A DNA stretch of 38,758 bases from Caulobacter sp. D5 (GTDB lineage Bacteria; Pseudomonadota; Alphaproteobacteria; Caulobacterales; Caulobacteraceae): positions 1 to 38,758 of the forward strand of contig NZ_QHJY01000070.1 in NCBI RefSeq assembly GCF_003185805.1, in the 5' to 3' direction. This document shows positions 22,151 to 30,900 of the stretch, piece by piece (within the stretch, counting starts at the first letter, position 1; each line of letters begins with the position of its first letter). The notes beneath the pieces were generated by a model. It searched no databases and was not told where the DNA came from. It was given only the letters and a program-made list of their open reading frames with translations. The position numbers were made by a program, and so were the translations under genes.

Positions 22151-23266
22151 ATGACCCTTGACCCCGCCATTCGTCCGTTGCCCTACGACCCGTCGATCGA
22201 GACGCCCGAAAAGGGCGAGGCCGAGACGACCCAGGGCCTGATCGACCAGATGCGCAAGATCGCCGAGATCACCTACGAGGACGGCGGTCATGCGATGCGA
22301 GCGGTGCATGCCAAGCCGCACGGTGTCGTGCAGGGCCAGTTGATCGTGCCGCAGGACCTGCCGCAGGACCTGCCGCCGGTGCTAGCCCAAGGTCTCTTCG
22401 CCCAGGCCGGCGCCCACGACGTGGTGATGCGGTTCTCGACCTCGCCGGGCGATATCCTTGACGACAAGGTCTCCACCCCGCGCGGCCTGGCGATCAAGGT
22501 GTTCGACGTCGAAGGCGAGCGCCTGCCGGGGTCCGAGGGCGCGACGACCCAGGACTTCCTGCTGGTCAACGGCAAGGCCTTCGCCACGCCCAACGCCAAG
22601 GCGTTTCTGGCCAACGTCAAGCTGCTGGCGGCCACTACCGACAAGGCCGAGGGCCTCAAGAAGGTGCTGTCGGCGGTGCTGGGCGGCGCCGAGACCCTGG
22701 TCGAGGCGGCGGGCGGGCAGAGCGCGACCCTGAAATCGCTGGGCGGCCATCCCAGGACGCATATCCTGGGCGAAAGCTTCTTCAGCATGGCCCCGATCCG
22801 GTTCGGCGATCATGTCGCCAAGCTCGGCGTGCGGCCGATCGCGCCCGCCCTGACGGCTCTGACCGACAAGCCGGTCGACCTGGACGGCAAGCCGGACGGC
22901 CTGCGCGAGGCGGTCGCCGAGTTCTTCGCTGGCCAGGGCGGGGAGTGGGAGGTCGTGGTCCAGCTGCGCACCAACGCCGACACCATGCCGATCGAGGAGG
23001 CCCACAAGCCGTGGCCGGAAGACGAAAGTCCGTATCTGCCGGTCGCCCGTCTCGTGGCCGGCCCGCAGGCCAGCTGGGACGAGGCCCGCTCGCCTCGGAT
23101 CAACGACGCCTCGGCCTTCAGCCCCTGGCACGGCCTGGCCGCCCACCAGCCGCTCGGTTCGATCATGCGCGTGCGCAAGGCCGTCTATCAGGCCTCGCAG
23201 GAGTTTCGCCTGACGCGGACCGGCTGCCCGCTGCACGAGCCGGCCGCCGTTGCGGATCTCGGCTGA
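22151..23266 (+). CDS. Catalase-fold haem protein (small catalase-like, SrpA-type group)
   Basis: A 371-residue protein. The segment HAKPHGVVQGQLIV places the distal histidine at the catalase position, followed by the RFSTSPGD loop and SPRGLAIKVF-like strand (STPRGLAIKVF), and the central TTQDFLLVNGKAF. It is shorter than clade 1-3 catalases, and the canonical R-x3-Y proximal motif is not obvious, which fits the catalase-related group found in alphaproteobacteria whose members may be peroxidases rather than true catalases. It starts at ATG 22151 (GGAG 7 bases upstream) and ends two bases before the convergent molybdoenzyme gene. The stress-type promoter in front fits an oxidative-stress role. 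Confidence 0.85.
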   Translation: MTLDPAIRPLPYDPSIETPEKGEAETTQGLIDQMRKIAEITYEDGGHAMRAVHAKPHGVVQGQLIVPQDLPQDLPPVLAQGLFAQAGAHDVVMRFSTSPGDILDDKVSTPRGLAIKVFDVEGERLPGSEGATTQDFLLVNGKAFATPNAKAFLANVKLLAATTDKAEGLKKVLSAVLGGAETLVEAAGGQSATLKSLGGHPRTHILGESFFSMAPIRFGDHVAKLGVRPIAPALTALTDKPVDLDGKPDGLREAVAEFFAGQGGEWEVVVQLRTNADTMPIEEAHKPWPEDESPYLPVARLVAGPQASWDEARSPRINDASAFSPWHGLAAHQPLGSIMRVRKAVYQASQEFRLTRTGCPLHEPAAVADLG

Positions 23267-23268
23267 GC

Positions 23269-25569
23269 CTACCCAGGCACGATCCGCACGGGCACGCTCT
23301 TGGAGGCCGGGGTCATGCTGCCCTGGGCGTGGTGGCCCACCGGCACGAGGACGTTGCATTCGGGATAGTAGGTTCCCAGGCACCCGCGCGGAATGTCGTA
23401 GCCGGTGACGCGCAGGCCGCCCATCGTCCGCTCGACCCCGTCCTCGGCGACGGTGGCGAGGCCGGCGCGCTGGCCTTCGACCAGGCCGAGCGAGCGCATG
23501 TCGTCGCAGTTGACGAACAGCACGTCGCGGCCGCCGCTGACGCCTCGGAAACGGTCCTCGTAGCCATAGACCGTGGTGTTGAACTGGTCGTTCGACCGCA
23601 GGGTCATCAGGCGGAAGACGTCCGGGGCGTCCTCGAAGCCGGTGGCCGACAGGCTCGACGGCTTGAGAAAATTGGCCTTGCCGCCGGTCGCTTCGGAGAA
23701 GTTGCGCTGCCGGGCCTTGTTGGGCCGGTGGAAGCCGCCGGGTTGGTGGAAGCGTCGGTTGAAGCCCTTGAACCAGTCGGGGTAGGTCGCCTCGATGGCG
23801 TCGCGCACCAGGGCGTAGTCGGCTAGCCACCGGTCCCAGTCGAGTTTCGGGTTCTGCGGCAGGGTCGCCTTGGCGATGCCGGCGACGATCGCCGGTTCTG
23901 ACCGCAGGTTCGGCCCGGCCGGCGCCTTGTCGCCGAACGAGGCGTGGATGCAGCTGGAGCTGTCCTCCACCGAAACGGTCTGCGGACCGCTCGCCTGCTC
24001 GTCACGCTCGATGCGGGACAGGCACGGCAGCAGATAGGCCACCTTGCCGCAGACCAGATGGCTGCGATTGAGCTTGGTTGCGATCTGCACCGTCAGTCTC
24101 TGGCGACGCCAGGCGGCCTCGACGCGCGGGCTGTCGGGAACCGCGCGCAGGAAGTTGCCGCCCAGGCTGACGAAGCCCTGGGCCTCGCCTTTCAGCACCG
24201 CCTCGCAGACCTCGACCGTGTTCCAGCCCTTCTCGCGCGGCGGCTCGAAGCCGTACTGCGCCTTGAGGGTGTCGAGCGGCGCCAGCTCCGGCTTCTCGGT
24301 GATCCCGACCGTGCGCTGCCCCTGGACGTTCGAATGGCCGCGGACAGGGCAGGGACCCGTACCAGGCCGGCCGACATTGCCGCGCAGCAGCAGCAGGTTG
24401 CAGACCATGTGGACGTTCTCGACGCCGAGCACGTGCTGGGTCAGCCCCATGCCGTAGACGCAGATTGCGGCGGGTGCCTTGGCATAGATCGCGGCGGCCG
24501 CTTCGATCTCGGCGCGAGGCAAGCCGCTGGCCGCTTCGATCTCGTCCCAGCCCGTGTCCCGGCAGAAGGCGGCGAAGGCCTCGAAGCCCTGGGTGTGTTC
24601 GGCGATGAAGCCGTGGTCGAGCACCGGCAGGCCGCCGCTCGCCTGGGCCGCCTCGTCGGCGGCGATCACGGCCTTGCACAGCCCGGTCAGCACCCCCAGG
24701 TCCCCGCCGGCGCGAGGCTGGTGATACTGGACGCTGATCTTGGTCGCCTGGCCGGTGACCATCTGGAACGACTGCGGGTTCTGGAATCGCTCCAGCCCCG
24801 CTTCCCTCAACGGGTTGAAGGTCACGATCGGCACTCCGCGCCGCACCGCCTTCTGCAGGTCGTGCAACAGGCGCGGGCTATTGGACCCGACGTTCTGGCC
24901 GAAAAAGAAGATGGCGTCCGTGGCCTCGAAGTCCTCCAGCAGCACCGTGCCCACGGGCGAGCCGATGCTCTGCTTGAGGCCCACCGAGGTGGATTCGTGG
25001 CACATGTTGGAGCTGTCGGGCAGGTTCTGGCTGCCGTAGAGCCGCGCCATCAGCGCCCACATGTACGACGTCTCCAGCGATGCGCGGCCCGAGGCGTAGA
25101 AGGTCACCTTGGTCGGATCGAGCGCCTTGAGCTCGGCGCCAATCGCCGCGAAAGCCTCGTCCCAGCCGCAGGGAACGTAGCGATCGCTGGCGGCGTCGTA
25201 GCGCATCGCGTCGGGCAGGCGGCCGGCCTGTTCGAGATCATAGTCGCTCCAGTCCAGCAGTTCCGTCAGCGTGTGGCGGGCGAAGAACTCCGGCGTGCAG
25301 CGCCGACGGGTCAGGTCCCAGGCCGTAGCCTTGGCGCCGTTCTCGCAGAATTCCGCCGGATGCGGCTTGGCGGGCTTGGGCCAGGCGCAGCTGACGCAGG
25401 CGAAGCCCTCGGTCTTGTTCTGCCGCAGCAACTGCCGCGCCGCCTCTAACGGCGGCGGCGCAGCATGCAGGGCGACCTTGGCCATGCCGGAGAGCGATCC
25501 GTAGCCGCCGGCCGGCCCCTCATAGGGTTTGATGCGAGTCTTAGGCTTCGGCGGTGGGGAAGGGGGCAT
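23269..25569 (-). CDS. FdhF/YdeP-family molybdopterin oxidoreductase
   Basis: A 766-residue protein of the YdeP/FdhA-like branch of the DMSO-reductase family. Near the N-terminus C58-x2-C61 (GFACVSCAWPKP) recalls the family's CPGCAWP segment. The molybdopterin-binding region contains NMCHESTSVGLKQSIGSP, FFFGQNVGSNSPRLL and a C-terminal cofactor domain with MTLRSNDQFNTTVYGYEDR. In E. coli, YdeP contributes to acid resistance, but its reaction is unknown. Here the usual FdhD partner is absent from the window. It converges with the catalase-like gene two bases away. A weak stress-type promoter match precedes it. Confidence 0.9.
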   Translation of the reverse strand: MPPSPPPKPKTRIKPYEGPAGGYGSLSGMAKVALHAAPPPLEAARQLLRQNKTEGFACVSCAWPKPAKPHPAEFCENGAKATAWDLTRRRCTPEFFARHTLTELLDWSDYDLEQAGRLPDAMRYDAASDRYVPCGWDEAFAAIGAELKALDPTKVTFYASGRASLETSYMWALMARLYGSQNLPDSSNMCHESTSVGLKQSIGSPVGTVLLEDFEATDAIFFFGQNVGSNSPRLLHDLQKAVRRGVPIVTFNPLREAGLERFQNPQSFQMVTGQATKISVQYHQPRAGGDLGVLTGLCKAVIAADEAAQASGGLPVLDHGFIAEHTQGFEAFAAFCRDTGWDEIEAASGLPRAEIEAAAAIYAKAPAAICVYGMGLTQHVLGVENVHMVCNLLLLRGNVGRPGTGPCPVRGHSNVQGQRTVGITEKPELAPLDTLKAQYGFEPPREKGWNTVEVCEAVLKGEAQGFVSLGGNFLRAVPDSPRVEAAWRRQRLTVQIATKLNRSHLVCGKVAYLLPCLSRIERDEQASGPQTVSVEDSSSCIHASFGDKAPAGPNLRSEPAIVAGIAKATLPQNPKLDWDRWLADYALVRDAIEATYPDWFKGFNRRFHQPGGFHRPNKARQRNFSEATGGKANFLKPSSLSATGFEDAPDVFRLMTLRSNDQFNTTVYGYEDRFRGVSGGRDVLFVNCDDMRSLGLVEGQRAGLATVAEDGVERTMGGLRVTGYDIPRGCLGTYYPECNVLVPVGHHAQGSMTPASKSVPVRIVPG

Positions 25570-25595
25570 TGGCGTCCTGCGGGCTAGACTTTGGA

Positions 25596-25621
25596 AACAG
25601 CTTTGCGGGCCAGGCGGTTCG
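25596..25621 (-). promoter_or_regulatory. Weak stress-type promoter match for the YdeP-like gene
   Basis: On the - strand: CGAAC (25621-25617), 17 bases, TGTT (25599-25596), 27 bases before the start codon. One mismatch in each box. Confidence 0.3.
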
Positions 25622-25633
25622 ATGAAATCGGTG

Positions 25634-25651
25634 GCCCTGCCGCGACAGGGC
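25634..25651 (-). terminator. Hairpin after the Mfd-like gene
   Basis: GCCCTG (25634-25639), six-base loop, CAGGGC (25646-25651), ten bases past the stop of the Mfd-like gene and just before the candidate promoter of the next gene. No T tract. Confidence 0.35.
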
Positions 25652-25660
25652 GGGCGCGGA

Positions 25661-28600
25661 TCAGCCGGCGAGCGCCAGTAGTAGGCGTTCGACCAGATGG
25701 CGACGCTGATCGGCGTCTTCGGAGGCGCCGGCGATCAGCAATCGGTCCTCGTCCAGCCGAGCCTGAGGCGCGATGGACGCGACGCGGGCCAGCGCGCCCT
25801 TGGCCGCTTCCGGCGACAGGGTGAAGGCCAAGCCCTTGGGACCCGCGCCGACCTGGCGGACGTCCGCCGCGCGGGCCAGGATTTGCAATCGGGCGAGGTC
25901 CAGCAGGCTGGCGGCGAGATCCGGCGTGGGCCCAAACCGGTCGTCGAGCTCCTCCTCGAAGGCGTCGATCTCGGCCAGGCTCGAAAGGCGCGCCAGGCGG
26001 GCATAGAGGTTGATCCGCGTGACCGGGTCGGGAACGTAGTCCAGCGGGATGGCCCCGGCCTGGCCCAGGTTCAGCACAGGCGTCCATTCGGCTGCCTCGA
26101 CCTCGCCGCGCGCCACCCGCACCGCCCGCTCCAGCAGACGCTGATACAGGGCCGCCCCGATCATCTTGATATGTCCGGCCTGGTCGTCGCCGACCAGGTC
26201 GCCGCCGCCGCGCAGGTCCAGGTCGCGGGCGCTGATCGCCAGGCCCGAGCCCAGGCGGTCGAAGGCCTCCAGCGTCGACAGGCGCGCGCGGGTGGCCTCG
26301 GACATGTCGTCGTCCGGATCGGCCAGCAGATAGGCTATGCCCTGCACCCGCCCTCGACCGACCCGGCCGCGCAACTGGTGCAGTTGCGACAGGCCAAAGC
26401 GGTCGGGGCGCCAGACCAGCATGGTATTGGCCCGCGGCACGTCCAGCCCGCTCTCGATGATGTTGGTGGCCAGCAGCACGTCGCCGTCGCCATCGGCGAA
26501 CCCGACCATCACCGCGTCGGCCTCCTCGGCCGGCAGGGCCCCGTGGGCGATGCGCATGGAAAGCTCCGGCGCCAGCTCCGCCAATCGCTCGGCCAGGGGC
26601 GCGATGTCCTCGATGCGCGGCACAACGAAGAAGCTCTGGCCGCCGCGCCGCTTCTCGCGCATCAGGGCGGTGCGCAGACTGGCCGGATCGAACGGCGCCA
26701 GGAAGGTGCGGATCGGCCGGCGGCGGGCCGGCGGACTGGCGATCAGGCTGACATCCTGGATGCCGACCATGGCCGCCTGCAGGGTACGCGGGATCGGCGT
26801 GGCGGTCAGGGTCAGCAGGTGTCCGTCCTGTGCCAGGTCGCGCAGTTGCGCCTTCAGGGCGGCCCCGAACTTCTGCTCCTCGTCGATGATCATCAGGCCC
26901 AGGTTGTCGAAAACCACCTCCTTGCCTGCCAGGGCCTGGGTGCCGATGACGATACGGACCTCACCGCTTTCCAGGCCTTGCCTGACGACGCGGGCCTCGG
27001 CCGGCGTCACCAGCCGTGAGAGGTGGGCGACGCCGATCCCCGTGCCGGTGAAACGCCGGCGGAAGGTGTCGTAGTGCTGGCGGGCCAGCACCGTGGTCGG
27101 GGCGGCGATGGCGACCTGCCGTCCGCTCAGGGCGACGGCGGCTGCCGCGCGCAGGGCGACCTCGGTCTTGCCGAAGCCGACGTCGCCACAGACCAGCCGG
27201 TCCATCGGACGGCCGCTGGCCAGGTCGGCCAGCACGGCCTCGATGGCGGCCGACTGGTCGGGGGTCTCCGGATAGGCGAAGCGGGCGGCGAACTTGGCGT
27301 AGGCCGCCTTGGGCGGCGCGATGGGCTCACACGTCCTGGCCTGCCGCGCCTTGGCCAGGGCGACCAGTAGAACTGCCGTCTCGTCGACCTGGCGACTGAC
27401 CTGCGACCGCCGGGCTTGCCAGCCGTCGCCCTTAAGGCGGTCGAGGGTGACGGCCGAGGTCTCTGCGCCGTAGCGCCAGATGCGGCCGATCTCCTCGATC
27501 GGGGCCAGGACGCTGTCGCCGCCGTGATACTCCAGCTGCAGGGTGTCGCGGTCCAAGCCGTCGATCTCTACCGTCTTAAGGTCACGCAGCACGCCGACGC
27601 CATGGTCCTCGTGCAGCACCACGTCGCCGATCCGCAGGTCCGGCTCGCTCAGGAGATCCGTTGCGCTCGCCGCGCTTTTGGCCGCGATCCGGCCGCCGAC
27701 AACGTCGCTGGCGGCGATCACCGCCAGGCCGGCGGCTGCGGTGATGAAGCCGGCGTCGAAATCAACCTCCAGGGCGACCACTTCGCCGAGGTCGGCCGCC
27801 AAGGCGGCGGCCCAGTTCGCGACAGGTTTCGGCTTGAGGTCGAGGCCCCGCACCAGCGCCTTGGCCAGCGGCCGTTGCTCGTGCTTCAGGCCAGCCAGCA
27901 CCACACGGTGGTGGGCTTGGCGCTGGTCTTCGACCAGATCGCAGAAGGCCCGTCCCGGATTGCGCTGGATCGCCAGGTTCGGGATCGGTGCGACACCCGC
28001 CAAGTCGAGATCGCGCGCCTTCCAGCCCGCCAGGCCGGTGGCGAGCGCCGCGCCCAACAAGTAGAGGCCGTCGGGGGAGGGCGGCGACTGGCCGTCGATC
28101 CCGCCCAGGCTCTGCCGGGCCTCGAACGCCTCGATGACATGCAACTCGACATCCGCCAGGCGCTCGGCGGTCTTGCTGTCCTGGGAGACGCGCGCCTTGG
28201 GCAGCAAGTCGAACAGGGTTTCCAGGGCGCCGTAGCGATCGGCCAGGCTGTGCTCCAGGCCTTGCGGTCGGGGCGCGACCGGTTCGTCTTGGTCGGCGTC
28301 TCCATCCGCCGCATCTGCGATCCATTCGCTGGCGGGGCCGAGCAGCAGCGCCTCGACCTGTCCCTCCGTGCGCTGGCTCAGGGGGGCGTAGAGGCGGATC
28401 TCGGCGACCCGTCCGGCCTCGTCGAGAATGATCCTAACCGGGCGCGCGGCGTCGGCGGGGAAGATGTCGGTCACCTCGCCCAGGAAGGCGATCTCGCCGG
28501 GCTCGTCGATGCGGTCGTCGACGACATAGCCCGTGCGCGCGGCGAACCGGGCCAGGTCCGCCAGGTCCAGTGGCTCGCCGCAGCGCAGCGTCATGAACGC

Positions 28601-29008
28601 CGTCGTAAGGACGGTTCGCGGCGGCAGTTGCTGCACCAAGGCTTCGGGCGAGGCGATTAGGACGCGGGGACCGGCCGCCTTGGTCGCCAAGGCCCGCAAG
28701 GTTCGCATGCGGCGGCCCATGACGTCGCGCGAAGGCGAAGCGCGGTCGTAGGGCAGGCAGTCCCAAGGCGGTAGGATGAGCACCTCGATGTCGGCGGAAA
28801 GGCCCGCCAGGGCGCGTCCGATTTCCTCGGCCCGCCGCTCGCTCGAGGCGACATGAACAGCGACGCCACGCGCGGCGTCGGCCGCCAGGGCGGCGGCCAC
28901 GGCCGCGGCCGGCGCTTGGCCGGTGGTCTTGGCGCCCGCCCGCTCGGGACGCGCGCCGGGCGTCAGGATCTCGCCGACCGGCGGCTCGCCATCTTCGGTC
29001 CTGGGCAT
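25661..29008 (-). CDS. mfd: Mfd-like transcription-repair coupling factor
   Basis: With ATG at 29006-29008 (GGGGAG six bases upstream) the protein has 1115 residues. The N-terminal UvrB-like part includes LPPWDCLPYDRASPSRDVMG. The RNA polymerase interaction domain is near residue 450 (RIGDVVLHEDHGVGVLRDL). The translocase has Walker A GDVGFGKTEVALRAA near 606, box II DEEQKFG near 708, TATPIPRTL, and the TRG region with NIIESGLDVPRANT and QLRGRVGRG. Established role: Mfd removes stalled RNA polymerase from DNA damage and recruits UvrA. Box II DEEQ instead of DEEH also occurs in alphaproteobacterial Mfd. The N-terminus is somewhat short, and a second copy elsewhere in the genome is possible. 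It diverges from the DUF2252 gene. Confidence 0.88.
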   Translation of the reverse strand: MPRTEDGEPPVGEILTPGARPERAGAKTTGQAPAAAVAAALAADAARGVAVHVASSERRAEEIGRALAGLSADIEVLILPPWDCLPYDRASPSRDVMGRRMRTLRALATKAAGPRVLIASPEALVQQLPPRTVLTTAFMTLRCGEPLDLADLARFAARTGYVVDDRIDEPGEIAFLGEVTDIFPADAARPVRIILDEAGRVAEIRLYAPLSQRTEGQVEALLLGPASEWIADAADGDADQDEPVAPRPQGLEHSLADRYGALETLFDLLPKARVSQDSKTAERLADVELHVIEAFEARQSLGGIDGQSPPSPDGLYLLGAALATGLAGWKARDLDLAGVAPIPNLAIQRNPGRAFCDLVEDQRQAHHRVVLAGLKHEQRPLAKALVRGLDLKPKPVANWAAALAADLGEVVALEVDFDAGFITAAAGLAVIAASDVVGGRIAAKSAASATDLLSEPDLRIGDVVLHEDHGVGVLRDLKTVEIDGLDRDTLQLEYHGGDSVLAPIEEIGRIWRYGAETSAVTLDRLKGDGWQARRSQVSRQVDETAVLLVALAKARQARTCEPIAPPKAAYAKFAARFAYPETPDQSAAIEAVLADLASGRPMDRLVCGDVGFGKTEVALRAAAAVALSGRQVAIAAPTTVLARQHYDTFRRRFTGTGIGVAHLSRLVTPAEARVVRQGLESGEVRIVIGTQALAGKEVVFDNLGLMIIDEEQKFGAALKAQLRDLAQDGHLLTLTATPIPRTLQAAMVGIQDVSLIASPPARRRPIRTFLAPFDPASLRTALMREKRRGGQSFFVVPRIEDIAPLAERLAELAPELSMRIAHGALPAEEADAVMVGFADGDGDVLLATNIIESGLDVPRANTMLVWRPDRFGLSQLHQLRGRVGRGRVQGIAYLLADPDDDMSEATRARLSTLEAFDRLGSGLAISARDLDLRGGGDLVGDDQAGHIKMIGAALYQRLLERAVRVARGEVEAAEWTPVLNLGQAGAIPLDYVPDPVTRINLYARLARLSSLAEIDAFEEELDDRFGPTPDLAASLLDLARLQILARAADVRQVGAGPKGLAFTLSPEAAKGALARVASIAPQARLDEDRLLIAGASEDADQRRHLVERLLLALAG

Positions 29009-29122
29009 CGATACTCCCCCGTGCGGGTCCTTCAGATGGCCGCGTACGGAGCAAACACCGCCCGCTTGCAGGTCGTTGCACCGGCGAGACCGGGGAAACG
29101 GTCCGCGCCGGCGACCGGCGCA

Positions 29123-29147
29123 GGAACGCGACATCCGAACCGCCGTT
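29123..29147 (+). promoter_or_regulatory. SigT/EcfG-type promoter for the DUF2252 gene
   Basis: GGAAC (29123-29127), 16 bases, CGTT (29144-29147): a perfect consensus match 41 bases before ATG 29189. Confidence 0.72.
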
Positions 29148-29188
29148 GTGGTCATCCGCGCCCGACCGGGAGCGTCGAGGGGCAGGGC

Positions 29189-30421
29189 ATGGGCGAAGCG
29201 CGATTGGACAAGAGCCTGGCGGACAAGAGCAGCAGGGCGCCGCGACCCTCCGAACGCGGACCGATCCTGACCCGCACCCGTAACCTGAAGATGGCGCGCT
29301 CGGCCCACGCCTATGTGCGCGGCAGCACCGTCAAGTTCTACGAGTGGCTCGAGGCCAGCGGCGGCAAGCTGCCCAGCGGGCCGCCGGTCTGGATCTGCGG
29401 CGACTGCCATATCGGCAACATGGGGCCGCTGGCCGACGCCAAGGGCCGGGTCGATATCCAGATCCGCGATCTTGACCAGACGGTGATCGGCAATCCGGCC
29501 CACGACCTGATCCGGCTGGGCCTGTCGCTGGCCTCGGCGGCGCGCGGCTCGGACCTGCCGGGCGTGATCACCGCACGGATGATTGAGGGCGTCGTCGAAG
29601 GCTACGAGGCGGCCCTGGCCGAGGACTTCGAGGCCAAGTCGCGCCATCCGCCGATGATCGGCGCCGTGCTGGGCGAGGCCACCAGGCGCACCTGGAAGCA
29701 TCTGGCCGCCGAACGCCTCAACGGCGTCAGGCCCGAAATTCCGATCGGCAAGCGGTTCTGGCCGGTCAGCCGCGCCGAGCGACGCGAGCTCGAAGCGTTG
29801 TGCCTCGGCCAGCCGATCCGCGACCTCGTCACCGGCCTGAAGTCTCGCGACCGCAAAAGCGAAATCCGCATGCTCGACGCGGCCTACTGGATGAAGGGCT
29901 GCAGCTCGCTGGGGCGCCTTCGCTACGCTGTGCTGCTGGAAGTCGATGGTCGCGATGGCGGACCCGAGATCTGCTTCCTGGACCTCAAGGAAGCCGCAAA
30001 GGCCGCTGCGCCGCGCGATCCGGGCGCGGTGATGCCGCGCGACAACGCCGAGCGCATCGTCGCCGGCGCCCTGGCCTTGTCGCCGAACCTGGGCCAGCGC
30101 ATGGCCGCCTGCCGCCTGTTGGGCAAGTCGGTGATCGTGCGCGAACTGATGCCGCAGGACATGAAGATCGAACTGACGGGTCTGACTCCGGACGAGGCCA
30201 TGGCCTCGGCGCGTTCGCTGGCCCGCGTGGTCGGCGACGCCCATGGCCGGCAGATGGAGCCGCAGATGCGACTGGCCTGGCTGACCGAGCTGGCCCGCAA
30301 TCGTTCCGGGCTGCTGGATGCGCCGTCCTGGCTGTGGTCGAGCGTCGTGGAACTGACGGCCGCCCACGAAGGGGCCTATCTCGAACACTGTCGGCGTCAT
30401 GCCCTGGGACTGGACGCCTGA
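29189..30421 (+). CDS. DUF2252 family protein
   Basis: A 410-residue protein with the family segments MARSAHAYVRGSTVKFYEW, WICGDCHIGNMGPLADAKG and FDLNDFDQ-like DIQIRDLDQTVIGNPAHDLIRL. The G-D-C-H-x-G-N and following D-L-D residues recall the catalytic and metal-binding loops of protein-kinase-like folds, and DUF2252 is often grouped with these; no substrate is known. The C-terminal half has conserved VRELMPQDMKIEL and RVVGDAHGRQM segments, the second with a histidine. It starts at ATG 29189 with GAGGGG upstream; a longer frame passes through the promoter and is excluded. Single gene, probably SigT-controlled. Confidence 0.88.
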   Translation: MGEARLDKSLADKSSRAPRPSERGPILTRTRNLKMARSAHAYVRGSTVKFYEWLEASGGKLPSGPPVWICGDCHIGNMGPLADAKGRVDIQIRDLDQTVIGNPAHDLIRLGLSLASAARGSDLPGVITARMIEGVVEGYEAALAEDFEAKSRHPPMIGAVLGEATRRTWKHLAAERLNGVRPEIPIGKRFWPVSRAERRELEALCLGQPIRDLVTGLKSRDRKSEIRMLDAAYWMKGCSSLGRLRYAVLLEVDGRDGGPEICFLDLKEAAKAAAPRDPGAVMPRDNAERIVAGALALSPNLGQRMAACRLLGKSVIVRELMPQDMKIELTGLTPDEAMASARSLARVVGDAHGRQMEPQMRLAWLTELARNRSGLLDAPSWLWSSVVELTAAHEGAYLEHCRRHALGLDA

Positions 30422-30425
30422 CGAC

Positions 30426-30450
30426 GGAACGATCGGACTGAGCGCGGCTT
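30426..30450 (+). promoter_or_regulatory. Partial stress-type promoter match for the GlsB-like gene
   Basis: GGAAC (30426-30430), 16 bases, GCTT (30447-30450). The -10 box deviates from CGTT at two bases. It lies 38 bases before ATG 30489. Confidence 0.35.
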
Positions 30451-30488
30451 AACCCTGCACGCGATCCTCGCGTCTGAAAGGTATTCCG

Positions 30489-30746
30489 ATGTCAATTCTC
30501 GCGTGGCTCGTGGTCGGACTGATTGCAGGCTTCCTGGCCAGCAAGGTCATCAACAAGACGGGCTCAGGCATTGTCCTGGACATCGTGCTGGGCATCGTCG
30601 GTGCGCTGGTCGGCGGCTTCGTCTTCAATTCTCTGGGCCATTCGGCCCCGACCGGCATCAATCTCTACAGCATCTTCGTCGCCTTCATCGGCGCCGTGAT
30701 CGTTCTGGTCGTCTATCACCTGATCTTCCGCCGCCGCGCGCTCTAG
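30489..30746 (+). CDS. GlsB/YeaQ/YmgE-type stress membrane protein
   Basis: An 85-residue protein with three membrane helices (about 3-20, 27-48, 60-80), with the glycine-rich pattern LVVGLIAGFLASKV and DIVLGIVGALVGGFVF typical of the transglycosylase-associated (GlsB) family. These small inner-membrane proteins are induced by general, acid or envelope stress; their action is not known. AAAGG six bases before ATG 30489 supports the start. A strong hairpin terminator follows 20 bases after the stop, so the transcript is monocistronic. Confidence 0.92.
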   Translation: MSILAWLVVGLIAGFLASKVINKTGSGIVLDIVLGIVGALVGGFVFNSLGHSAPTGINLYSIFVAFIGAVIVLVVYHLIFRRRAL

Positions 30747-30766
30747 CGCGATCGACTGAACGACGA

Positions 30767-30796
30767 GGCGACGGGAAACCGTCGCCTTTCCTCTTT
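30767..30796 (+). terminator. Rho-independent terminator after the GlsB-like gene
   Basis: GGCGACGG (30767-30774), GAAA tetraloop, CCGTCGCC (30779-30786), followed by TTTCCTCTTT. It is the clearest intrinsic terminator of the window. Confidence 0.88.
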
Positions 30797-30847
30797 GGGC
30801 GCTCCCGGGCGCAGACATTGCGCCACGTCCTGAAACTGAACCTTACG

Positions 30848-30864
30848 CCCGGTGTTTCACCGGG
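30848..30864 (+). promoter_or_regulatory. Hairpin in the leader of the KaiC-like gene
   Basis: CCCGGTG (30848-30854), TTT, CACCGGG (30858-30864), a perfect stem 37 bases before ATG 30901. It may be an operator, a leader hairpin or a second terminator of the upstream gene. No SigT-type box was found here, unlike at its neighbours. Confidence 0.4.
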
Positions 30865-30900
30865 TATGCGCGCGGGTGGCGCGTCGTTTGCGGAGCCAGC

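Noticed and set aside
25661-30400. One very long frame continuing upstream of the Mfd-like gene to 30400
   Set aside because: The upstream 464 codons are antisense to the DUF2252 gene. The real start at 29008 has a good ribosome binding site, and the family match begins there.
30831-30857. Stress-type promoter before the KaiC-like gene
   Set aside because: TGAAC is present, but the nearest GTT is only 12 bases away; no match with the right spacing exists.
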